Positions 16,128 through 28,685 of a stretch of DNA of 64,000 nucleotides are shown in pieces; positions within the stretch are counted from its first letter, which is position 1; each line of letters opens with the position of its first letter. The notes under the pieces were generated by a model, which saw only the letters and a program-made list of their open reading frames with translations, ran no database searches and was not told where the DNA came from. A program made the translations under genes and the position numbers. The stretch is taken from positions 1 through 64,000 of the forward strand of contig JASMBU010000006.1 in assembly GCA_030753675.1 (NCBI GenBank), in the 5' to 3' direction. The DNA is from Methylococcales bacterium. GTDB taxonomy: Bacteria > Pseudomonadota > Gammaproteobacteria > Methylococcales > Methylomonadaceae.

Positions 16128-16982
16128 TTAATATAAGGCAAGATGGTCCTGAATAAAAACAGCCAACAAAGTTGCAACTGTCAAATCCGCCGTAGTTCCC
16201 GGGTTAATCCCTAATTCTTTAAATTCAGAATCGATCTCATACAAAGCATCCTCTAAAAGAAACAAACGATCAGACTCTAACAGTCTAATTGACAGTTCTT
16301 TCATCTTGTTTTTCACCATTTCAGAATATTTACCACCATATTTTCGTTCAATATGACTATCCGGAAAGTGCGATAGAAACCCTACATAAACAGATAACGA
16401 AGCCATCCTTGGGTCAAGGTATTGACTTATCGCAGAATTGTACATTAAAATTGAAAAATTAAAAACATCTTTATAACCCGTAGCATACTGCACCGCAATT
16501 CTATCTTTATCCTTCGCTAAATCCATCGCTTCCACAAGCGATACGGAGGCTTCCTCATGCACATCCTGCTGACCTGAACACCCTAAACCCCCTGGGTTTG
16601 CAAGGGCTATTGCTTTAAAAACCCAATTGGCATCGGCTATTGTTGTTTCACTTAAAACTCGTTCCACTGCTTTTTGTAAAGAATTAACAGCTGGCAAGTA
16701 TTTAACTGCCTCAAATAAGGGTGCTGCTAACAATAAAATACCTAAATTGGTATTACAGCCAACGACCTCACGCGTACGCCATACCGCATAATAAATTTTT
16801 TCACCCAAGGAATAATTCAAATTGGTAATCGATTCCGCACTGACTTGAGCGCTTAACCGAAAATCATCGACAACCATATCATGACCATCGGCATACACGC
16901 TGACATTTCCCGGTTTAAACGTTTGCAATTCAAGCTCACAAGCCTTGATATACAACGCCATTAACTGGTCTTGTGTCATCAC
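16128..16982 (-). CDS. CitG/MdcB-like triphosphoribosyl-dephospho-CoA synthase family protein
   Basis: 284 residues. ELELQTFKPGNVSVYADGHDM, the NTNLGILLLAAPL segment and GINPGTTADLTVATLL are signatures of the CitG family. The classical enzyme makes the prosthetic-group precursor of citrate lyase, but no citrate or malonate decarboxylase gene is near, and members of this family occur regularly beside mch and fae in methylotrophs. A role in H4MPT assembly (ribosyl-phosphate transfer or a related step) is inferred. The ATG overlaps the stop of the RimK-like gene by four bases. Confidence 0.8.
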   Translation of the reverse strand: MMTQDQLMALYIKACELELQTFKPGNVSVYADGHDMVVDDFRLSAQVSAESITNLNYSLGEKIYYAVWRTREVVGCNTNLGILLLAAPLFEAVKYLPAVNSLQKAVERVLSETTIADANWVFKAIALANPGGLGCSGQQDVHEEASVSLVEAMDLAKDKDRIAVQYATGYKDVFNFSILMYNSAISQYLDPRMASLSVYVGFLSHFPDSHIERKYGGKYSEMVKNKMKELSIRLLESDRLFLLEDALYEIDSEFKELGINPGTTADLTVATLLAVFIQDHLALY

Positions 16983-17902
16983 TCCAGAACCACCGATTTA
17001 GGCCTATTAGTACCTTGATATAAATGTCGTTTTAATAAGTCTGCCACCAATAACTGAGCGACATCAATGTGGCAAATACTTTGCAAACCCTTCCACGCTG
17101 GAATACTATTGACTTCAATAACCGAACAATGACCATCCTGGTCGACGATAATATCAACACCGGCATAATCCATTGCTAATGCATCAGTCGCCTGCAAGGC
17201 CAACTGCTCCATACTTTCATCTAATTTTTCTGCTCTACATTTAGCGCCTCTGGCTACATTATTTAACCAAAACAACCCTTCTCGGCGCATCGCAGCAACA
17301 ACCTTCTGATTGATAACAAATACTCGCCAATCATAATACCCAGACCCCTGACAATTAATAAACCGTTGCAAATAATAGATTCCCCGACTGGGTGCCATCC
17401 AAACCAAATCTGATTCTTTTTCAATCAGTCGAATACCTTCCCCCTGAGAACCAAACACAGGCTTTACGATCACGCGAAAACCTTGTTGTAATTCTTCAGT
17501 AACACGGTTAATAGCTTGATCTCGATCCCTAAGCACCCATGTTTTGGGTGTGGCTAATTGACTTTTCTGTAGCAAAAAGCTGGTCATTGCTTTATCGACA
17601 CTGCGCTCAACGGCCCTACCATTGTTGTACACAGGAACCCCTAATAAAGTTAAACCATGCAAAACATCCAGATAAAAAACCACTTCTTCAAGTGAGCCAC
17701 CCGGTACACCACGCACAAAAGCAGCAACCGGTAATTGCGTTTCAAAACCCGGAATCCTAATCGGCAACCCTTGATTACTCAAGTTCAACTGACAATCCGT
17801 TAAAGAGACAAAAATACTGTCTAACCCGCGCTGTGCAAATGCCTCTTGCAACTGCCTACCATGCCACCCAGGATCATCGGTAAAAATAACGATGTCAGGC
17901 AC
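16979..17902 (-). CDS. RimK-family ATP-grasp ligase of the H4MPT cluster
   Basis: 307 residues. ATP-grasp features: FRVIVKPVFGSQGEGIRLI, YLQRFI, DWRVFVINQKVVAAMRR and YAGVDIIVD followed by VIEVNSIPAWKGLQ (metal ligands). RimK and archaeal MptN/CofF ligases add glutamate to proteins or cofactors. Its place between mch and the CitG-like gene argues for a step in building the H4MPT side chain. Translationally coupled to the CitG-like gene; six bases separate it from mch. Confidence 0.82.
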   Translation of the reverse strand: MPDIVIFTDDPGWHGRQLQEAFAQRGLDSIFVSLTDCQLNLSNQGLPIRIPGFETQLPVAAFVRGVPGGSLEEVVFYLDVLHGLTLLGVPVYNNGRAVERSVDKAMTSFLLQKSQLATPKTWVLRDRDQAINRVTEELQQGFRVIVKPVFGSQGEGIRLIEKESDLVWMAPSRGIYYLQRFINCQGSGYYDWRVFVINQKVVAAMRREGLFWLNNVARGAKCRAEKLDESMEQLALQATDALAMDYAGVDIIVDQDGHCSVIEVNSIPAWKGLQSICHIDVAQLLVADLLKRHLYQGTNRPKSVVLE

Positions 17903-17908
17903 GAACCT

Positions 17909-18865
17909 TTATACTCCAAACGATTGATTCAATAATGCTTCATCTAATTGACCCGCATGAAAACTATGTCCTGATTCTACCGCTGTAACGGTAACCCGAG
18001 CAGGGCTAAACAACATACCGTCAATCTTAAAGAAATCGTAATCATACGCTTTAAATATCTCAGCAAATGGCTTGCCATAATCTTTAGAGGTAGAACTCGG
18101 TAGTTGATTAGCTAAGTTCTTGGCTGCTTCATCACTCCCATTTACAAACAAGTGCACTTGGCCTGCAAATAATATGGCGTCATTCGTACGCCCCATCGCT
18201 TTAACAAAATCAGGATGCGGCGGACATAATGGCGCACTGCCGCTGCCGTCAACAATATCTTCCAAAGGAAAATGAAGTTCATGGGCTTTGTGCATAGCCA
18301 CCTCTAATACTCTGGCAACCACCTGAACACAACCCGCTAAACTACTCGTAGGAGTTAAAATAATAGTCAGTTGAGACGCCGCTAAATGACAAGCATCTGC
18401 TATTTTTTCTATTAACGGTAATGGCGGCACTTTGTCCCCTTCAATGACCAAAACGGTTGAGTCTAAATCATCACGGTAATCAAGTTCTTTAAATAGATCT
18501 TCTTTAACACACAAAGCCCGCGCAGGACCCGAACCCAAGGCATAAAACTTCTCATGCGCTAAACTCCAACCTGCATATTGACTGCCTAAACAGGCTAAAA
18601 CAGGGTTTCCAGTATGAACATTTACGGTTAATGGCCACTGACTAACCTGCCCGCTTTGCGTCAGCGATACAGACCCCATACCCCCTAAACATATTTCAGA
18701 AATTATTCGCCCAGCTTCCAACCCACCCGGAACATTTATGCCGGCATCAATGATGGTACAACCATTCTCTAATTGCTCAACATTAAGCCTTAATGCATCT
18801 GCATTTTCTATAAGTTTTGTGACTAGAGGCTTCGCTAATTTATTAACACTGGCATGAAATTGCAT
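17909..18865 (-). CDS. mch: Methenyl-H4MPT cyclohydrolase
   Basis: 318 residues, the family length. Signatures include [10 protein letters not shown] at the N-terminus, [23 protein letters not shown] and [20 protein letters not shown]. It hydrolyses methenyl-H4MPT to formyl-H4MPT, which FhcD (55476-56363) would then move to the furan carrier. Its first 31 bases overlap the ATP-grasp gene upstream. All surrounding minus-strand genes are tightly packed, so one operon is likely. Confidence 0.95.
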   Translation of the reverse strand: MQFHASVNKLAKPLVTKLIENADALRLNVEQLENGCTIIDAGINVPGGLEAGRIISEICLGGMGSVSLTQSGQVSQWPLTVNVHTGNPVLACLGSQYAGWSLAHEKFYALGSGPARALCVKEDLFKELDYRDDLDSTVLVIEGDKVPPLPLIEKIADACHLAASQLTIILTPTSSLAGCVQVVARVLEVAMHKAHELHFPLEDIVDGSGSAPLCPPHPDFVKAMGRTNDAILFAGQVHLFVNGSDEAAKNLANQLPSSTSKDYGKPFAEIFKAYDYDFFKIDGMLFSPARVTVTAVESGHSFHAGQLDEALLNQSFGV

Positions 18866-20025
18866 GATGAAACTTTTTCCTTGTAAATAAGTAATTGGTA
18901 GACAACTCGAGCACGATAATTCAACAAATCTGTGAGTCTCTCCGTATTTTGCTCAGCGGCAATAATACTGCAAATAGGGCCATTAATGGGAATTATTACG
19001 CCTACACCCGGCTTATCTAACACCCAGTCAGGCCACTCAACTTGTTCAGGTATAACTAATTCATAGTAAGCATACAACACCTGATATCCACGATAATAAT
19101 CGATAGATTGTGCCGGAATATCCATTAAGTGCCTCAGACACCCCTGAACATGACGCTCAAAGAGTTTGTTACGGCAATAACCATCATAAAGCATCAAGCT
19201 GGCTGAAGGCCTTGGATTAATTTCAAGGACCCATAACTGACCCTTATTCATGATGAAATCTAAGCTATTCAACCCAACCAAGGAAAAGACACCCACTAAC
19301 TGATTGAGCCAATCTAATACTTGCTGCCCATACGTAACACCCACGATGGGACAATGCCTAACACCTGAAAAAACAAAGGGATATTGCGTGTGGCCAGACT
19401 CCACCCACTGACCATTAAAACCAATAATTTGCACACTTTCCCCGTCACTTACAAAAAGCACTGAACCCACGGTACCTTTTTGATAACGCTGCCAATAAAC
19501 CGTATCCTTGACTAATTCTCGTGAATCATACCAATGAATACCTACCCCCCCTTCACCCGCAGTGGGCTTAATAAGCCATTCATTGGTACCAACGGGTGGC
19601 GCTGTAAAGTGAGTTTCTAAAAAAGGGATCTGTAACCGCTGAAGCGTTGCAAAGAAAAAAACTTTATCCTGTACCTGCTGAAAAGTAACGGCCGTATTGC
19701 CTAAAACAGTAAAGTGCTCAGAAAGCCAAAATAACGTTTCTAAATGAAACTCAAAACCACTGCCATAAACTAACTGATCAACATCAAAATCCTGTTTTAT
19801 AGTGGTAATAATCGGCTCCAACGATGCTTTGGAGAAATCTGGAACCACCCAATTTTTCTGGGCGAGATGAGCTATTTCTTGATCACCAAAGCTGTCAATG
19901 ACTAAAGGAACCCAATTAGATTGACGGGCAGAATTTGCCAACATTCGACCTGAATGGGCAACAATAACAACCTGTTTACTCAACGATGATTTTTGCACCT
20001 TGGTTTCTGGCTTGGGTAACGACAT
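18835..20025 (-). CDS. ATP-grasp protein of the H4MPT cluster
   Basis: 396 residues. The N-terminus ([16 protein letters not shown]) marks the ATP-grasp family found next to mch in methylotrophs. [18 protein letters not shown] is the ATP lysine and glycine loop and [20 protein letters not shown] contains the metal-binding residues. It overlaps beta-RFAP synthase by 50 bases and mch by 31. The first ATG lies deep in the upstream gene, so a start nearer AHSGRM is possible. The ligation it performs is unknown. Confidence 0.8.
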   Translation of the reverse strand: MSLPKPETKVQKSSLSKQVVIVAHSGRMLANSARQSNWVPLVIDSFGDQEIAHLAQKNWVVPDFSKASLEPIITTIKQDFDVDQLVYGSGFEFHLETLFWLSEHFTVLGNTAVTFQQVQDKVFFFATLQRLQIPFLETHFTAPPVGTNEWLIKPTAGEGGVGIHWYDSRELVKDTVYWQRYQKGTVGSVLFVSDGESVQIIGFNGQWVESGHTQYPFVFSGVRHCPIVGVTYGQQVLDWLNQLVGVFSLVGLNSLDFIMNKGQLWVLEINPRPSASLMLYDGYCRNKLFERHVQGCLRHLMDIPAQSIDYYRGYQVLYAYYELVIPEQVEWPDWVLDKPGVGVIIPINGPICSIIAAEQNTERLTDLLNYRARVVYQLLIYKEKVSSCNFMPVLIN

Positions 20026-20938
20026 ACTCTAAATTAACCAAATGACCGAACTGTTGCTTCGCTGCACGCACTAATGCACTGGCTTGCTGGTCCCCTTGAA
20101 CCGCACAAAAACCAGTCGGTCCCCATGATGTCTGACCAATAGCAACAGCGCCTTGTTCTGAGCACCACGCCATAACCTCACCGACTTCATGGCTTGTGAA
20201 AGCGCCACCCTGGGCGGGTGAAAAATGCGCACCTACTGACCGTTGTAATTGTGTAATTACGGAACCAAACTCATCAATATTTTGTTCTGCTAAGGCGGGT
20301 AACCCCTGCATCAGTAACAAATAACATAATCTAGCCGCCTCTTCTTTAGGAAAAGGGGGTAACTTTTTAAACGCCTGAATTTCGCCATCACCATGCAAAC
20401 CCTGACCTCGACGATCTAACAATAAAATAAAACGCCATCCCTCAGGGACCGGCATTTGTACAAGTACCGGCGGTGTAATCGTATGTTGACCTCGGCCACC
20501 ATCAACCACAAGCCCCCCTTTTTCAAAAACACCAATCCCAATACCCGAACGCCCACCGCGGTCAGTTAAATGTGCAATATCACGAATAGAAAGGTCTAAT
20601 TGATAAAAAACATTAAGCGCCATCCCTACCGCTAAGGCCAATTGGGTTCCTGATCCCAACCCAATATGCGCTGGAATTGCTGACTGAACATCCACATGCA
20701 CTTGATCAGACACGCCTAACTTTTGACATAATTGTTGAACACACTGTAACGTTCGACTAGGCGCTTCCCTACTGACATAACTTCGGTGTGAGGCCGTCAA
20801 AGAGAGCTTAGTTTCATAATTATTAAGTGCTAAACCAATACTGCCAAAATGACGATCCAATGAACCACTAAGATCGATGAAACCCATATGTAATCGAGCC
20901 GGTGCAATAACAGTAACTTTAGTTGGTGTGGTATTCAA
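19976..20938 (-). CDS. Beta-ribofuranosylaminobenzene 5'-phosphate synthase
   Basis: 320 residues, GHMP-kinase-like fold. ARLHMGFIDLSGSLDRHFGSIG at the N-terminus, then HIGLGSGTQLALAVG and the GRSGIGIGVFEKGGLVVDGG loop match RFAP synthases. It joins PRPP and p-aminobenzoate with loss of CO2, the first committed step of H4MPT synthesis, and so links to pabB at 10841. It is the leader gene of the mch group after a short spacer from the HAD gene. Confidence 0.92.
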   Translation of the reverse strand: MNTTPTKVTVIAPARLHMGFIDLSGSLDRHFGSIGLALNNYETKLSLTASHRSYVSREAPSRTLQCVQQLCQKLGVSDQVHVDVQSAIPAHIGLGSGTQLALAVGMALNVFYQLDLSIRDIAHLTDRGGRSGIGIGVFEKGGLVVDGGRGQHTITPPVLVQMPVPEGWRFILLLDRRGQGLHGDGEIQAFKKLPPFPKEEAARLCYLLLMQGLPALAEQNIDEFGSVITQLQRSVGAHFSPAQGGAFTSHEVGEVMAWCSEQGAVAIGQTSWGPTGFCAVQGDQQASALVRAAKQQFGHLVNLEYVVTQARNQGAKIIVE

Positions 20939-21019
20939 GAAATAACCAGAAGAATAAGTAATGAAAGATTCTACAATTATACCTAATCAGTCATTTTGAC
21001 GTGAATTATTACACCGCAA

Positions 21020-21679
21020 TCAAAACAATAACCGCTCCAATTCCACCAAGTCATTGAGCTGACAGACTTTTTCTGAATCCATTAATGTTTGCTTTGAATA
21101 ACTATCAGGAACCCAAATAGGAATAGCACCCGCAACCTGGGCTGCTTCTACACCCACAACTGAGTCTTCAACTGCCAAACACTTTGCTATCGGATAGCCC
21201 ATCAACTTTGCCGCCAACAAGAAAATATCGGGCGCGGGTTTGCCTTGCTTTACTTGATCTCGGGTCACTTTATTTGGAAACAAATACCCTATCCCCGCAA
21301 TCTCCAGATTACGCTCAGCATTTTCACTTAAACTATTGGTCGCTAAGCAATACGGTATTTGTCGCTCCGTTAATGCCGTTAACAAATCAAAAGCCCCCGC
21401 TTTAACCGCAATACCTTCTAAACCTACATAATCATGCCACTGTTCAGCACTAATCTTACGAAAAATCCGGACATTAAAGTTAGCGCCACACTGCTCCCCA
21501 AAGAACTGCTCAATAGATTCATATTGCAAACCACATAACCCCTGATAAAGATCTATGGGAAATGAGTAACCCATCAATTCCAAAGCCGATTGCCAAGCAA
21601 TGCGATAAGTTTTCTCCGTATCTAAGATCAAACCATCCAGATCCAGTATGACAGCTGAAAAATCAGCACCTTTAATCAT
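21020..21679 (-). CDS. HAD-family phosphatase in the H4MPT cluster
   Basis: 219 residues. Motif I is VILDLDGLILDTEKT, motif II the Thr in LATNS, motif III Lys in GKPAPDIF, and motif IV AVEDSVVGVEAA: all four HAD motifs are present with a helical cap like beta-phosphoglucomutase and sugar phosphatases. It overlaps the nucleotidyltransferase-like gene upstream by eight bases. The bacterial cofactor is the dephosphorylated form of H4MPT, so a phosphatase in this operon is a candidate for that step, but this is only inference from position. Confidence 0.82.
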   Translation of the reverse strand: MIKGADFSAVILDLDGLILDTEKTYRIAWQSALELMGYSFPIDLYQGLCGLQYESIEQFFGEQCGANFNVRIFRKISAEQWHDYVGLEGIAVKAGAFDLLTALTERQIPYCLATNSLSENAERNLEIAGIGYLFPNKVTRDQVKQGKPAPDIFLLAAKLMGYPIAKCLAVEDSVVGVEAAQVAGAIPIWVPDSYSKQTLMDSEKVCQLNDLVELERLLF

Positions 21680-22610
21680 TATTGATAACTTTCAAATATT
21701 CATCCTCTGCTTCACGACTAGAGCCAACTACAATACGTTTTTGGTCATTATCATCTTGCTCTAGAAAACCAGAAACCATCACACGCTCTCCTTTTTCAGT
21801 CTGCCCTGTGTAAGTAGGTGTATAACAACAGATCTCCTTTATCTCTGGATGATCAATCGCAAAAACGGCAGGATGATCAAAAGCTTTTTCACTACACACT
21901 ATTGTCGTAATCAATTTAATGGCTCCTTGTTTTTTATACGTTACCGTGTGCCCCTCCGCTTGTTCAGAAACATAACTAATATCGAATTTTCGCCCTGCAA
22001 ACAAACCTTTATTAAATTTCCTACGCTCATGCCAACAAAACTCCGCAAAAGTTAACGCACATGCTCGTCGCTTAAAAGACTCTCGCCACGCTGCACTCGT
22101 TAACAATGAAAGGCCCGCTTCATGATAGGAACGGATAACTCTCCGTGCCGCCTGGAAAGTCTCGCGATCATAGATCACTATATCCATATCAGAAGCACTG
22201 TTGTGACACCCTAAAAGAATTGACCCAGTGACTCCCAACTGGGAAACCGGCAAACCTTGGGCTTCAAGAACGCCCACTAACCCAATTAAATCCTTAATAA
22301 CGGATGAGTCAGGTTTAGCTACATCGATTATTTCCCTGAGTCGGCGACGTGGTTGATAGTGATGATAAACATCATCAAGCGACACCGCATGTAAAAAAGC
22401 ATCTTTACAGGGTGAAAAGTACCGATACTGTGGAAACTGTTCGATCAAAAGTCTATTTGCCTGTTCAGTATTAACCTTAACCCATTGATTATCTTTCTTC
22501 ACATACCGTAAAAAGCATAAAATACGGCCTTTCTCCAGACCCGTTTCAACCACTGCAAACACCAACCCTTCACGGGTTTGAACAAAATCTTTTGCTAAAA
22601 AAACACTCAT
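21672..22610 (-). CDS. Predicted nucleotidyltransferase (pol-beta-like) of the H4MPT cluster
   Basis: 312 residues. LGVTGSILLGCHNSASDMDIVIYD holds the Gly-Ser and Asp-x-Asp of the polymerase-beta nucleotidyltransferase fold. Such proteins are shared between methanogens and H4MPT methylotrophs (COG1665 type, from memory) and have no assigned reaction. It is the first gene of the minus-strand H4MPT run and is coupled to the HAD phosphatase by an eight-base overlap. Confidence 0.75.
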   Translation of the reverse strand: MSVFLAKDFVQTREGLVFAVVETGLEKGRILCFLRYVKKDNQWVKVNTEQANRLLIEQFPQYRYFSPCKDAFLHAVSLDDVYHHYQPRRRLREIIDVAKPDSSVIKDLIGLVGVLEAQGLPVSQLGVTGSILLGCHNSASDMDIVIYDRETFQAARRVIRSYHEAGLSLLTSAAWRESFKRRACALTFAEFCWHERRKFNKGLFAGRKFDISYVSEQAEGHTVTYKKQGAIKLITTIVCSEKAFDHPAVFAIDHPEIKEICCYTPTYTGQTEKGERVMVSGFLEQDDNDQKRIVVGSSREAEDEYLKVINND

Positions 22611-22938
22611 CTTAATCTCAAAAATAGTTCCTCGTTACCTCAAATACAGATCGACTCATAATAGGTTCCACGCCCTTAAGGCCCACTTTTCTTCGATTCC
22701 ACTTCATTCAAGCCTTCAAAACCGCACTAGTATGGCTCCAAACACACAGTTACCGCACCAATAAAGCACGGTTTAGCATCCATTCCAAGATCACATTGAT
22801 AAAACAAACTCAATCCCTTATGCTCTACGTTGGATTTTTTGTGCGTATTATCGCTATTGTAACTGTCGTGATAAATCCATCAAGATAACAAACGAATAAA
22901 CTCATTAATCATTACTACCTAATATTGAGGAAGAACAA
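22611..22938. other. Intergenic spacer between H4MPT run and pntA
   Basis: 328 bases with no supported gene. It must hold the divergent promoters of the nucleotidyltransferase-led operon and of pntAB. GAGGAAG just before 22939 is the pntA ribosome binding site. I see no convincing -35/-10 pair, riboswitch or repeat. Confidence 0.6.
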
Positions 22939-24507
22939 ATGAAGATCGGTATACCTAAAGAGGTTCACAGTGGCGAGGCACGTGTAGCGACGACCCCCGT
23001 AATTGTTGAACAACTCATAAAACTCGGCTTTAGTGTTTCTGTAGAAGCCGGCGCAGGAAAAGCAGCTAACTTCTCTGACAAAGCGTACAAAGATGCTGGC
23101 GCCTCTATTAATAAGAGTGCTGAAAAGCTCTGGGCTGATTCTGATATTATTTTTAAAGTCAGAGCACCTGAAATGCACCCTAAATTAAAAGTCGACGAAG
23201 TCGACCTTTTATCTAAAGGACAAAATTTAATCAGCTTTATCTGGCCAGCACAAAATGAAGCCCTTATGAAGCGTCTGGCTGCCAAAAAGGTAACCGTACT
23301 GGGCATGGAATGCGTTCCACGGATTTCACGCGCCCAAAAGTGTGACGCCCTCAGTTCAATGGCTAACATTGCAGGTTACCGTGCAGTTGTTGAAGCCGCT
23401 CAACATTTCGGACGCTTTTTCACCGGTCAAATTACTGCTGCAGGTAAAGTTCCTCCTGCCAAGGTACTGGTTATAGGTGCCGGTGTTGCCGGTCTTGCCG
23501 CTATTGGTGCAGCAAAAAGTATGGGCGCCATTGTTCGCTCCTTCGATACTCGACCTGAAGTTAAAGAACAAGTCGAAAGTATGGATGCTGAATTCTTAAT
23601 GCTGGACTTTGAAGAAGATGGCGCTGGTTCCGGTGGCTATGCTAAAACCATGAGTAAAGAATTCATTGCTGCTGAAATGGAACTCTTTGCCGAACAAGCA
23701 AAAGATGTTGACATCATTATTACTACAGCATTAATTCCGGGTCGACCTGCACCTGAATTAATCACCAAAGAAATGGTTGCATCCATGAAACCCGGCAGCG
23801 TTATTGTTGACTTGGCTGCTGAGCAAGGCGGAAACTGTAAATTATCTGAAGCCGGAAAAGTTGTCATAAAAAATAACGTATCCATTATCGGCTATACTGA
23901 TTTACCAAGCCGTATGGCTGCTCAATCTAGCCAACTATACGGCACTAACCTACGGCACTTACTGACAGAACTCTCACCTGAAAAAAATGGTGAAATAGAC
24001 GTCAATATGGATGATGAGATGATCCGTGGCGCCACTGTTATTAAAGAAGGAAAAATAACTTGGCCACCCCCTCCACCCACATTGTCTGCAGCACCCAAAG
24101 CGAGTGCTAAAGTTGAAGACAGTTCCGCTGCAGAACCCATTAAAGAAAAAAAACCACTACTTCCTGCCTCAGTAACACAGTTCATCCCACTGATTCTAGG
24201 CGGTGCAGCTCTTTATACGGTTGGCGCATCAGCACCTGAATCCTTCATGACACACTTTACTGTTTTTGTTTTAGCGTGTTTTATTGGTTATCAAGTAATC
24301 TGGAACGTTTCTGCATCCTTACATACTCCACTCATGAGCGTAACCAATGCGATTAGTGGCATTATTGTTATTGGCGCATTGGTCCAAATTTCATCCCCGG
24401 GTTTTATGATCACAATACTATCGGGACTCGCCATTTTAATCGCTTCAATCAACATCGCAGGTGGGTTCTTAGTCACCCGACGTATGTTGGAAATGTTCAA
24501 GAAATAA
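22939..24507 (+). CDS. pntA: NAD(P) transhydrogenase subunit alpha
   Basis: 522 residues, so the single-chain alpha subunit of the E. coli type. The N-terminal NAD-binding domain ([36 protein letters not shown]) covers about 1-385, and four hydrophobic segments fill 405-515. A short proline-rich linker (WPPPPPT) joins them. With PntB it couples proton entry to hydride transfer from NADH to NADP+. The start has GAGGAAG upstream. It lies just after the C1 cofactor genes, in the opposite direction. Confidence 0.96.
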   Translation: MKIGIPKEVHSGEARVATTPVIVEQLIKLGFSVSVEAGAGKAANFSDKAYKDAGASINKSAEKLWADSDIIFKVRAPEMHPKLKVDEVDLLSKGQNLISFIWPAQNEALMKRLAAKKVTVLGMECVPRISRAQKCDALSSMANIAGYRAVVEAAQHFGRFFTGQITAAGKVPPAKVLVIGAGVAGLAAIGAAKSMGAIVRSFDTRPEVKEQVESMDAEFLMLDFEEDGAGSGGYAKTMSKEFIAAEMELFAEQAKDVDIIITTALIPGRPAPELITKEMVASMKPGSVIVDLAAEQGGNCKLSEAGKVVIKNNVSIIGYTDLPSRMAAQSSQLYGTNLRHLLTELSPEKNGEIDVNMDDEMIRGATVIKEGKITWPPPPPTLSAAPKASAKVEDSSAAEPIKEKKPLLPASVTQFIPLILGGAALYTVGASAPESFMTHFTVFVLACFIGYQVIWNVSASLHTPLMSVTNAISGIIVIGALVQISSPGFMITILSGLAILIASINIAGGFLVTRRMLEMFKK

Positions 24508-24520
24508 GAGGAGTTAGAAC

Positions 24521-25912
24521 ATGTCTCAAGGTTTAGTTACAATGTCTTACATTGCCGCTTCTGTCTTGTTTATCTTAAGTCTTAGCGGCTTAAGTAATCA
24601 AGAAACAGCTCGCCGCGGTAATTATTACGGCATGATCGGAATGGCCATCGCTATTTTTGCGACCATTATGAGTGATTCGGTTTCTTCTTATGTTGTGCTT
24701 ATTATTGCGCTACTCATAGGCGGAGCCATAGGCGCTAAAGCGGCCTTCAAGGTTCAAATGACCGAGATGCCTGAATTAGTGGCCATTATGCACAGCCTCG
24801 TTGGTATGGCAGCCGTTTTAGTCGGTTATGCTAACTTTATTGACCCTACATCAGCACTAACCGGGGTAGAAAAAACCATTCACGAAGTTGAAATTTATAT
24901 CGGCATCCTTATTGGTGCGGTTACCTTTTCAGGGTCGGTCATTGCTTTTGGTAAATTGAGTGGAAAAATCAGCGGTAACCCTTTATTGATTCCAGGACGT
25001 CACTGGCTGAATCTCGGCTTACTCGTGGCCTCAATATGGCTCTGCACACAATTTGTTGCAGGGGCTGAAACCGGCGGTGGTACTTTCTCTTTATTAATCA
25101 TGACTGTCATTGCGCTTGCTTTTGGCGTGCACATGGTTATGGCCATTGGCGGTGCTGATATGCCTGTTGTGGTTTCCATGCTAAATAGTTACTCGGGGTG
25201 GGCTGCTGCTGCAACCGGCTTCATGCTAAACAATGATCTTTTAATTGTTACCGGTGCCTTAGTTGGTAGTAGCGGTGCGATTCTAAGTTATATTATGTGT
25301 CGTGCTATGAACCGTAGCTTCATTAGTGTTATTGCCGGTGGCTTTGGTACAACTAGTGGTGGTCCTGCTGCAACGGTAGAAGGTGAAGTTGTTGAAATTA
25401 GCGTTTCAGAAACAACAGCATTACTGAAAGATTCCAAAAACATCATGATCATTCCAGGTTATGGTATGGCTGTTGCTCAAGCACAGCACACCGTTAATGA
25501 AATCACCAAGCTACTGAATGGAAAAGGCAAAAATGTCCGATTTGGCATTCATCCTGTTGCCGGTCGTATGCCCGGTCATATGAATGTATTGTTAGCAGAA
25601 GCTAAAGTCCCTTACGATGTGGTTTTTGAAATGGATGAAATCAATGATGACTTTCCAGACACTGATGTCACGATCGTCATTGGTGCTAATGATATTGTTA
25701 ATCCGTCCGCATTAGATGACCCCAACAGCCCGATCGCTGGAATGCCTGTGTTGGAATGTTGGAAGGGTGAAAACACCATCGTTCTTAAACGAAGCATGGC
25801 CTCAGGTTATGCCGGTGTTGATAATCCATTGTTTGTTCATGAAAAAACGCAAATGTTATTCGGCGATGCTAATACCAGCTTGCAAGCGGTACTCAAAGAA
25901 CTGCAGGATTAG
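24521..25912 (+). CDS. pntB: NAD(P) transhydrogenase subunit beta
   Basis: 463 residues. Eight or nine membrane segments occupy residues 1-265, and the C-terminal NADP-binding domain has the typical [16 protein letters not shown] fingerprint and [22 protein letters not shown]. It starts 13 bases after pntA with GAGGAG as ribosome binding site. It forms the proton channel with PntA in the inner membrane. Confidence 0.96.
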   Translation: MSQGLVTMSYIAASVLFILSLSGLSNQETARRGNYYGMIGMAIAIFATIMSDSVSSYVVLIIALLIGGAIGAKAAFKVQMTEMPELVAIMHSLVGMAAVLVGYANFIDPTSALTGVEKTIHEVEIYIGILIGAVTFSGSVIAFGKLSGKISGNPLLIPGRHWLNLGLLVASIWLCTQFVAGAETGGGTFSLLIMTVIALAFGVHMVMAIGGADMPVVVSMLNSYSGWAAAATGFMLNNDLLIVTGALVGSSGAILSYIMCRAMNRSFISVIAGGFGTTSGGPAATVEGEVVEISVSETTALLKDSKNIMIIPGYGMAVAQAQHTVNEITKLLNGKGKNVRFGIHPVAGRMPGHMNVLLAEAKVPYDVVFEMDEINDDFPDTDVTIVIGANDIVNPSALDDPNSPIAGMPVLECWKGENTIVLKRSMASGYAGVDNPLFVHEKTQMLFGDANTSLQAVLKELQD

Positions 25913-25921
25913 TCTTCAAAC

Positions 25922-25960
25922 AAAAAAAGGGCAACTAAAGAAATTTAGTTGCCCTTTTTT
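25922..25960 (+). terminator. Rho-independent terminator after pntAB
   Basis: AAAAAAAGGGCAACTAAA pairs with TTTAGTTGCCCTTTTTT around a short loop and ends in a T-run on the plus strand. The A-run on the other side lets it also serve the convergent rhodanese gene. Confidence 0.9.
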
Positions 25961-25975
25961 ATTCTCTAAATTTTT

Positions 25976-26392
25976 TTATTTTTCTACAGATAGACCAGAC
26001 TGTACCCATTCATTAATACCGGTACGGTAATAAAAAACATATCCATTCTGCCAACCCCAATCTAGCGCTTTCTGAGAAGCCCAACCGGCTAATTCACTAT
26101 TGACACCTGAACAATATAAAACGACTCGGCTTTTCTTATCCACAATTGCAGCTAAGGACTGTTCTGTTAGATCGTTATAATCTAAATGTTTAGCCCCCGG
26201 CACATGGCCTTCGTTGTATTCCTCTAAGGAACGCAAATCAACAAAAGTGAAGCTGTCTTGACTTGCTAAACTATAAGCCAACCAAGAATTGGTTGTTGTT
26301 GCACCTATAACCTTACCCGGGGCACCACCCGCCCAGACTTGGGCAAAGCCAACCAACAAAACAACCATGCTTATTAACTGGATCTTACGCAT
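25976..26392 (-). CDS. Periplasmic rhodanese-like protein
   Basis: 138 residues. Residues 1-21 form a signal peptide (MRKIQLISMVVLLVGFAQVWA). The rhodanese domain has FVDLRSLEEYNEGHVPGAKHLD and the active-site loop VLYCSGVNSE with Cys95 or so in place. Rhodaneses move sulfane sulfur or carry other thiol chemistry; the substrate is unknown. It is convergent with pntB and sits about 50 bases downstream of thiC. Confidence 0.83.
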   Translation of the reverse strand: MRKIQLISMVVLLVGFAQVWAGGAPGKVIGATTTNSWLAYSLASQDSFTFVDLRSLEEYNEGHVPGAKHLDYNDLTEQSLAAIVDKKSRVVLYCSGVNSELAGWASQKALDWGWQNGYVFYYRTGINEWVQSGLSVEK

Positions 26393-26441
26393 TTTTAATT
26401 CTCCTATAACTCAATTTTAAAAAATAAATTAGATTCAAACT

Positions 26442-28424
<1,983 letters not shown>

Positions 28425-28685
28425 TGGATGTTCTGGGCAGATGTGAACTAGTCATATTTTTTAGCTAGCTCTCATTAAATCCCATAAGTTTGCTTATTAC
28501 TAGTAATTATATCAAAACTGACTCTAGACAGATAGTTCGAAAACCAGATAAAGCCTTTCCAAGTGATAATTAAAATTTTGTGCTCCAAGGTTAATTCGCC
28601 CACCAACCACATAAAACTATTATCACAACAGCAAAAAATGGTATTCTTCATTCACAATACATAATCGCATACTTACATCCAGCTA

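Noticed and set aside
16128-16982. citG as part of citrate lyase maturation
   Set aside because: No citrate lyase or malonate decarboxylase genes nearby; the family recurs in H4MPT clusters.
23356-24185. Minus-strand open frames inside pntA
   Set aside because: They are shadows of the strongly conserved pntA frame.
28496-28507. Palindrome ATTACTAGTAAT upstream of thiC
   Set aside because: A short AT-rich palindrome with no second copy; regulation is already explained by the TPP riboswitch.
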